Positions 56,909 through 64,000 of a DNA stretch of 64,000 nucleotides are shown here, one piece after another; position 1 is the stretch's first letter; each line of letters starts with the position of its first letter. Position numbers and translations under genes: made by a program. The DNA is from Clavelina lepadiformis (lineage: Eukaryota > Chordata > Ascidiacea > Aplousobranchia > Clavelinidae), in contig NC_135247.1 in assembly GCF_947623445.1 (NCBI RefSeq), positions 1,304,501 to 1,368,500 of the forward strand, given 5' to 3'. The notes below the pieces were generated by a model that did not search any database, was not told the DNA's origin, and saw only the letters and a program-made list of their open reading frames with translations.

Positions 56909-59900
56909 TCAAGCGAATGGCACTTCATCATCGAATGCCGCCAAATGGCAAGAAAATAGGTCGTTGAGTGTTCGAAGTTCGGCGAGTTTGGTCATCAACT
57001 TGGGCAGAGAACTCTTGATTGGGCAGCGATCGCAATACCACGACAAGGCGGTAAGGATATGATCGTGAAGCTTTTCAACGTGCGAATTGCTTTGCAGACG
57101 TTGGCGATCTGGACGGTTTAAGAACGCGGTTGAATACATGAAAAAACTTTTTCGGCCGCACGCAGAATAAGAATGTTTTGAAACGACAGGTATTTTAAAG
57201 TTGCTCACCTGGCGTGATGAGTACAAGCGCTGAGAACATGGCTTGGTGAATTTCGTTCAACTCAAAACGTGAAAACTTATCACAAAAGTCGAACATTGCG
57301 TCCACGAAATCGTCCATGCCTGCAAGACCACCGTAGGTATTAGCTCATACTCTTCTTAGAGTTCCAAGAACTTCAGCACAGGCCGCTTACCAAATTTTTG
57401 GAATATTTTCACTTACCTTGCCCGTAAAAATTTTGCCTGATCAACTCAGATGCGCCGTCTAGTGTTACAGTCTCATTGCTTTTGCAATATTGTGACGTAA
57501 GACGCACAAGCAGCACCTTATAAAAGAGAATCCGAATTTAACAAAATAAAAAACAGTGACTGTGTTTGCAGATGCACGATGTATCTACCTCAAAGGCTCC
57601 GGTTTTAAGCAGCGACAATTGGTCGTGTTCTGAGAGGTTTTCAAAACCGGGAATCTTTCTCCCAAACGCGACAACTTCGCGAATTGCATCTTCGAAGCGT
57701 TTCCCGGCATGAAACTTCACTTCATCCGCACATGCAGTGTTTCTCTGCAAAAAATGAATTTGTTCAATTTCAAAATTATGACGACATACTTTACATACTT
57801 TGACATGCGAAGTACGATTTTTGCCAAAAATAGGGTGCGACGTTATTACCGAGGTTTTACCATAAAAATGAAATAAACTAATTCAACACAAACTCACAAA
57901 ACCGGGTAAAAATGCTTAAATACACACCGAACATTCAAATCACCAGCAAATTCACGATAGTAAACAGAAGGATTCACTGCCTCGCCGCAAAGCTGTCAAA
58001 CTGCCGCCAAGCCAGTTGGTCACGCACGCGCCGTGTGGTTTTGTTTTTTTCCACTCTCGCCTTTGAAACGATCCCAGTCAACCTACATAAAATTCCCCGC
58101 AGCTAGGCGTTGGCCTCGCATACTAGTTGGCGGACGTGATTGGACGACGAAAATCACGTGACCGGGATGAATTGGGTTCATCGGACAAATGTTTCCGCTA
58201 CTCACTTCATAATTAAGAAACAAAGGAGCAATGTGACGCGACATTTCGCGCTCTAAAAGAGCGGTTGTAGCAAATTCCGCACGTACGCTTTTTCTGACCA
58301 ACCTTTCTAAATATAACAGTCGACAACGGCAGCCTTGTTAAAAGCTATCCTGAATATTTTAATTACTCACTTTCTTGTTGTTAAAAACCAACACCAACGC
58401 AAATATTTACTAGATTATCTAATTAATTAAAAAAGCGGTACATTTTTCATAACAAGGGAAGTTTACTACAATCTCCGTGTTTGCTTTATCCGTTGTGGTT
58501 ATCGCATATCAAGGCCGATGGCTCGCACGGCTGAGGAAAAATAATATTTGCTTCAGTCAAACTATTGGAGTCACAGTGAGTAAGCATTTCGATGAAGACA
58601 GCTGAAAATCCGACCCTAAGTACCCCGCAGGAGTTACGTAATCAGCACTGTGACGTTTGTTTACCTAAAGGGGGCGGGTTCTAAGACTCAATTCCCATCG
58701 CTAACACAACTGCGGCAACAGAATTTACGCTGGTAGTGGGACAGTGAAAGTAAATATTTTCTTATTACAGATGGATGACTTTTAAAAAATTACCTTAACG
58801 CCATAAAAGGGAAGAAATATTGCGTCTTTGCTGAGGTCACAAGTGCGATTGTGAGCTGTCAAAATTTGCTGAATGATCTGTGGAGTGATAAACGCAATTT
58901 TGACGTCACTTAGATAACTTATGACGTTTAACAAGTGTATGAATGGAGAATAATAGTCATGTGGTCATACCTGTGTGTATTTTTGGGCCAAATCATCTCG
59001 GCCGGACTCGGAGTATTCGGACCGGACATCACTCGCTTCTGGATACCCGCTGTCCGGTGACGATGGTGATCTCGAATCACGTCGATCCGGGGAAACTCTG
59101 TTGCTCGAAGTGGAACAACCGAACCTTCTCTTGTCACCGGAAGCAAAAGAACTTTGAGAAGGAAAACCATTCCGAGGTGACGTAATCAATGACGAAGTCG
59201 GTGATGTGATGTAGAAGGGTAAAATCGGTGCATGGGTATGTTTTGTCACCGCCCCGGGGTAAAAGACTGGCGAAAATGGAGAAAGCAGAGTTGGGGCTCC
59301 CGACGCCAATGGGTACCTTTGCACAAACAAGGGAAGATTGGGGCCAAAGTAGAGCCCTTGGGGTAAAGCATCGTCTTGTCGAGCTTCACTTGTCCGGCCT
59401 TGATGATCTTTTGGCGCGGTCATTTGAGGGAAACTCACCCTCGGCCACGGAGGGAAGTTGTTTTTAGTCAGCTTGCAAGGATCGACTGACGTCATAATAA
59501 CCGACTCACGGCCCTCTATCATGTCATTTGATGACGTAATGTTACTAGTCTGCGGCGGGTAGCGGATTTTTTCATTGTGGGGAGGGGATGCAGAGAAATG
59601 AGGGCGGGCTTCGAGCGAAGACGCCTTGTATCGTTTGCAGCTTTCCATCTCGGAGCAGAGTGCAGATAACTTTCTCCTAGGAGGACATATCTCTTCATCT
59701 GGTCGACTCGGTGATGTTGGGTGATCTTGTGGACTCCTCATGAATCGATCTTTGTTTCTATAATGGTTGTACACCGGTGGATCCCCTTCACTTTGATCTT
59801 GAAGGTGACGCATGGCCAACTCTGAAGTCATGAATTCGGCGGGGAATCGGCGTGCACGCGGTGGCTCCTGATTGGCTGGTCGTTGTGGATTAGAGATTTG

Positions 59901-61228
59901 GCTGGACGAATACGCCGTAGTTTGCACCATAAGTTCTTTAGGTTGGTGAAATGTATCAACAAATGGTCGCTCATTCGATGCCGATTGTGACGTTTCTCGG
60001 ATATCAGAAACGTTTTCTTCAATTTCTTCTTTTATCGTTGAAGCCAAAATCTCTCTGGTCGTTGATTGGTTGCTGTTTTCAACGTCATCCACGTGACGAA
60101 AGAGGACAACCTGATTGGATAATTTTTCGTTTTGTCTGGAATAAAATAATAATGTCAAAGTCTGACAGTGAAATAAATGGTTTTAGCTGATTATTCTCGC
60201 TATTCTTGGTTCGTTTAAGTTCGATAAAAACAGTTTATGCGCATACGTCACATGATTAACTTCCAACCAACAAATCTGAAAACATGTAACAAGTGATTAA
60301 TTAAAGAGGCGGCGATTTGAGAGCGTGCCTATTACGCTGACATTTAATAGAAGGATGATAGAAAAAAAGAATGTCTGCCGAGTTTTAATTAAAATCATTC
60401 GTTTCAAATCTAAGACCAACTGACCTCTCCGCCATTCTCTCGGCGAGTAATCGGGCTTTTGTTTTCTTCGGTATACGGCCATATTTCACAGCTGGAAATG
60501 TAGAAAAATACAATAAAAATCAGAAAAACGTTTTTGGTTTTGAATTTCTGATCGTTGTCTTAATCATAGCCACAAGCAACAAACCTGGAAACTCACTGTT
60601 AATCTTCACTCACGCCAGTAGAGTTACAGATATTAACACATAAACTTTACGACACTCTGTTTATATGATCCTTCTGTTTACAATGACCTACCATCCTTTG
60701 ACATTCCAACTTGCAAACATTTCAGAAATCTGCAGGTCTGGCATCGATTCCTATTCACCTTTGTAATTACGCATGCGCCGTCCATGGCACATGTGCGGTA
60801 AGTTATTTTTTGGTGAATAGTTCGCCGAAAGAAACCCTGAAATCGAAAATTCAAACGGTTCAAAATTAGTGTACAATTTACGACTTTAAAGTAAACTTAT
60901 TTATTTCTTAGTGTGTTAGTTTGAAATAATCCGTTACAGGTTACTGCATTTTCACATAAAAATAATAGTTAAAAAAATTTAAATTACGAGTATTACATTT
61001 CAATACCTTGCATTGAAAAAATGTACCAAAATGCAACAGCTCAAATGTTACAAAACATTTTGTTGAATGTCAATCTTTCGATTAAGTTTTTCAAATTTAT
61101 TAACAACCCACCTTGCAGCCCTCACAGGAATAGACTCCGTAATGTAGACCCGACGCTTTGTCGCCACAGACTTTGCACGGCATGTCCAGCGCGTAGAGAG
61201 TGGAACCTTGACGTAACAAACATGACAT
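56909..61228 (-). CDS. NR1D (Rev-erb/E75)-type nuclear receptor, 9 exons, 714 aa
   Basis: Ligand-regulated transcription factor. Exons: 61228-61112, 60836-60692, 60491-60425, 60135-58971, 58877-58794, 57744-57589, 57516-57417, 57319-57209, 57108-56909 (2145 nt, 715 codons with stop). DNA-binding domain at 18-83: [16 protein letters not shown]-box [32 protein letters not shown]; then [19 protein letters not shown], the extension typical of Rev-erb/E75. The hinge (about 110-498) is one 1165-bp exon, Ser/Pro-rich and unusually long. Ligand-binding domain 499-714: [30 protein letters not shown] (Rev-erb AVREVVEFAKHIPGFRDLSQ), FEVLLVR, ELRTLND, and an end at EVPFA with no helix 12, as in vertebrate Rev-erbs, which are repressors. 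The start is the nearest in-frame Met (MSCLLRQGS...), giving a 17-aa A/B region; an AG at 61207 could instead be an acceptor with further upstream exons. Confidence 0.9.
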
Positions 61229-63751
61229 TTAAAGTTATTTCTGGCACGATCACTTGCTTAATTCTGCACGTTCTTGCTTTAAACGGCATTGGTTTATTAA
61301 TCTGATATGATCGTCACTTTGTAGGTTGGACGTTGCGGGTGATCTTTATAAGAACAGGTCAAAATTTGTGGAAAACTCGGCAAAAACAATTAAGATACCG
61401 AGTGAAAAAATATATTTCGCCATGCAGGTGGGAAAAATACGTCATAGAATCCGTGATGTAAATATCTTGCAAAATGGCGCTAAGTCCCATCGCTGACGTG
61501 ATTCGAGAACGAGAGGTTTGTTTTGAAATATAGCCCCCGGTCAGGTGTCGATGGAACAAACAGATACGTCACAGGTAAAGTTCAGGGCGTGGAGTAGCTT
61601 TTAAATCAACACTGAGATTTTCAATTTATTCATTGTAAGGTTGCCTAGCATTTTCCTCAAATCGTCTCATTGACTGCTTATAATTTAAACGAAATTGTGC
61701 TGCGGAAAATGAAATGCGTTTTGTTTGCTATTCTGGGAAAACCGAGCAGTCAAATATTTCTGTTTTATTCATGAGTACAGTGTGTTGTAAATTTGTTTAG
61801 TAGAAAACTAAAATTCCAAATCAGCGAAATCAAATAAAACCACTTTTCGTGTTTTACGGTACGGCTCTAAACCCTTAACAAATATTATTAATTTATAGTT
61901 TATTTTGTAACACGAGGTGTCGCAATTCTTGCCCGTTCCCTTGCCTCGAAAATTTTCCGATTTATCAATGATTGACTTTACAAAATTGAAATCAAGGTAG
62001 ATTTAATTTCATTATAACACAACTTTTGTGAAAATATCATCATCATACCGTCAGAAAGCTAAAATAGCTGCGTGAAAATGCCAAACGAAGTTTTGCGGGG
62101 GAACATCTGATAACGTATCACTTTTTAAAATGGAAAACAAATTCCCGAAGGTTAAGTGCTGTCAGTACGTTTACTGCTGATCGTCTGCTGTGGTGTACAT
62201 GCCGACACATATTTTTGTAGAACTTAATTAATTGGAAATAAGGTTAGTAATTTTTAATTTTGCATAAACAAGAAAAACGTTCGATGCTTTTTCAAGTTAA
62301 TTTAAAGCACTAACAAGCCAAGTGACACAAACGCAACCACAAAAAAAATTATAATTAATTTCATATACACCACTATTACAGCCGCCAAAACATCCGCAAA
62401 CTGGACAAAATGAAAAATGCGGTTAACATCCGGTGTTGAAGTTTTACGTAAAATTTCAAAAAGATTTTTTATGGAAACTTTTCGTTAATCAGAATGTTAA
62501 AAAAGCACCACATCAGGGGGCCCTGTGGAACATCCTCGATTCATCTTGGCTCCACCCTAAGCTGCATCAGTTCAACCACAGCCGAACGAACACATTTGCT
62601 CTTGGGTTGAATATGGGAATTTCACAACTCAACTGCAATGAGTTTATTATCCAGTTACCTGAAGCAAGTTTATTACTTCGATTTTTTTTGTTGTTGTTTG
62701 TTTGTTACGTTGACGCTCAATTAAAACCGCCTGGTGATACAGGCCGGCAAGTTCAACTGCAGTAGTTCGGGAAAAATATACTTGACTAGAAAAAAACTCT
62801 TATAAACTGAATCAAAAATCATCATCATGTACATTGTGGCAAATAGAGATTGTAAGTCCTATGGGGAAGTGATAGATCCTTTCATGAACACCCAAAACAA
62901 TGGCGTTGAACTTATCCTGAAAGGTACAGGCAGCCTATGATCTGTTAAACGTTAATTTGTTAATATTGAAAAATAAGTCACGAACAGGATAATTTGGCCC
63001 TGACACAACGAATAATGAAGAAAATGTCCATATTGGTAGAATGTTTAAATATAGAGTCAAGTTATAAATTATAAGCCGGAGTCTGCCTGAGTCGTTCCAA
63101 ACAGGCAAGGGTAAAACGCAAATAGCATACATTTAGTCAACTCAAACGTTGGAGAGATAAAGGCTTGGATTCAGAAATAAACGTATTCAGTACTTATTGT
63201 TTTTGGTCTTTAGCCTGTATATGCAGCCCGTATATTGATCAAGTCGAACAGCTTCAAAATACTCATTTGGGATATTTATTGTAAATATTTACACAAAGTC
63301 CACTCATACTTAGTACATCAACAACACACAGGTTCTACAGACGCCATACCTGTATATGTCTTACTTCTGCTTGGTTTCTCGATGTTTTCATGTTGGGTTA
63401 TCATTTTCGAAAAATTCTTGGTGAAATTTATTTGCGACACAAATTTAGTTTAAAAAAAATTGTTACCCTAAGTTGCCTAAGGAAAACAGCAATCTGTATA
63501 ACATAAAAAGCATCTTTAAAGACCTAACAACTTGTTCAAAAACTAGTCCTTGTTTCTTTATATTTAGTGTTAGCTTTTGGTTAGTGAGTTGCAGAAGTAC
63601 TACTGGCTGATAATAAAATAAAGTGAAACCAACAGAATAGGAAATATCAATTACATTAAGTTGTTTTGCAACAAAGAAGCTCAGATTTTCACAATGACAA
63701 ACTCATAGTGTTACAGCGATTTAAAAGTTCGAATTCTTATATTCCAAAAAT
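61229..63751. other. Upstream of the nuclear receptor; no gene recognised
   Basis: AT-rich; would contain the receptor promoter and possibly an upstream A/B-domain exon, which I could not identify. The plus-strand frame at 62433-62765 has a hydrophobic stretch but no splice or family support. Confidence 0.45.
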
Positions 63752-64000
63752 ATGAAGTCATTTATTGCAGCAGAAGAAATTATGCTTGTCCCACTTCCAG
63801 AAGATACATTTCAGAGAGAGCCTTTTTACCGGAGAGCTTTTCCAGAAGAGAGATTTTGCAAGAAGAACGATTACACCAAAATCAATTGTATTATCGTTTT
63901 TGCCATAGCCAATCAGCTAAGGCCGCCAGTTCCACGTCACAATTCACATATCGATGTGCCACAGAATATTTTCTTTGTAAACACTTACAATTTGCCAGCA
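63752..64000 (+). CDS. Open frame running off the window, 83+ codons, unknown
   Basis: Starts MKSFIAAEEIMLVPLPEDTF and stays open for 83 codons to the last base. It has a charged N-terminal part (EPFYRRAFPEERFCKKND) and then a hydrophobic patch (INCIIVFAIAN). No family recognised, and AT-rich DNA can give such a frame by chance, so this may be an exon of a gene beyond the window or nothing. Confidence 0.25.
   Translation, partial: MKSFIAAEEIMLVPLPEDTFQREPFYRRAFPEERFCKKNDYTKINCIIVFAIANQLRPPVPRHNSHIDVPQNIFFVNTYNLPA

Noticed and set aside
62433-62765. 110-codon plus-strand frame with a hydrophobic stretch resembling a signal peptide
   Set aside because: The hydrophobic part is far from the start and there is no family match, splice support or polyadenylation signal.

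Overview
The window is animal nuclear DNA: AT-rich, with spliced genes, standard GT-AG introns, intron-containing tRNA genes and MITE-type transposons. The gene set (annexin A7, B-Myb, NAA40, a mitochondrial-clan cytochrome P450, a Rev-erb/E75-type nuclear receptor) is bilaterian. Compact genes with short introns and a vertebrate-like repertoire suggest an invertebrate deuterostome, most likely a tunicate; that placement is inference. The exon models below were built by hand from splice sites and reading frame. Five of them (annexin, NAA40, P450, the secreted Cys-rich protein and the nuclear receptor) sum to an exact multiple of three.

Layout. 2.0-8.0 kb (minus): a ten-exon annexin with a Tyr/Pro/Gly-rich N-terminus. 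8-11.7 kb: no gene, but several hAT-like MITEs, some nested. 11.7-35.3 kb: a large tRNA-derived repeat domain. It is built from two old tandem units: a 158-bp unit carrying one tRNA-Ser, and a ~660-bp unit carrying tRNA-Leu(CAA, with intron) plus tRNA-Arg(UCU). These fused into a ~2.0-2.1-kb macrosatellite. One founder-like copy and one full copy lie at 12.5-16.7 kb and five more at 23.0-33.1 kb. The 660-bp unit is also present inverted at 20.7-22.6 kb with intact-looking tRNAs. The macrosatellite units are joined by a 28-bp satellite (about 76 near-identical copies at 33.1-35.3 kb) and, in one place, by about 45 copies of an 8-bp repeat. A 3.6-kb island without genes (17.0-20.6 kb) carries two diverged copies of an unknown repeat.

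38.3-39.7 kb (+): a single-exon B-Myb-like protein that keeps the Myb regulatory motifs and MuvB-binding C-terminus but has no Myb DNA-binding repeats in view. 41.0-45.1 kb (+): NAA40, the histone H4/H2A N-terminal acetyltransferase, with two near-identical alternative first exons. 45.5-50.1 kb (minus, convergent with NAA40): an 11-exon mitochondrial P450 with targeting peptide and every signature motif; a 240-bp hAT MITE with a perfect 8-bp target duplication sits in one intron. 50.1-54.8 kb: no convincing gene, but a diverged ~1-kb tandem duplication. 54.9-56.1 kb (+): a four-exon gene for an unrecognised 222-aa secreted protein with ten cysteines. 56.9-61.2 kb (minus): a nine-exon NR1D-type nuclear receptor of 714 aa with a very long hinge and no helix 12. 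The last 250 bp hold an open frame running off the window.

The protein genes are a mixed neighbourhood without an evident shared pathway. The most unusual feature is the tRNA-derived macrosatellite domain, whose length variants differ by exactly one tRNA-Ser unit and whose satellite expansions start at one fixed junction. The novel secreted Cys-rich gene, the Myb protein without visible DNA-binding repeats, the duplicated NAA40 first exon and the altered haem-site residues of the Rev-erb-like receptor are the other points worth following.
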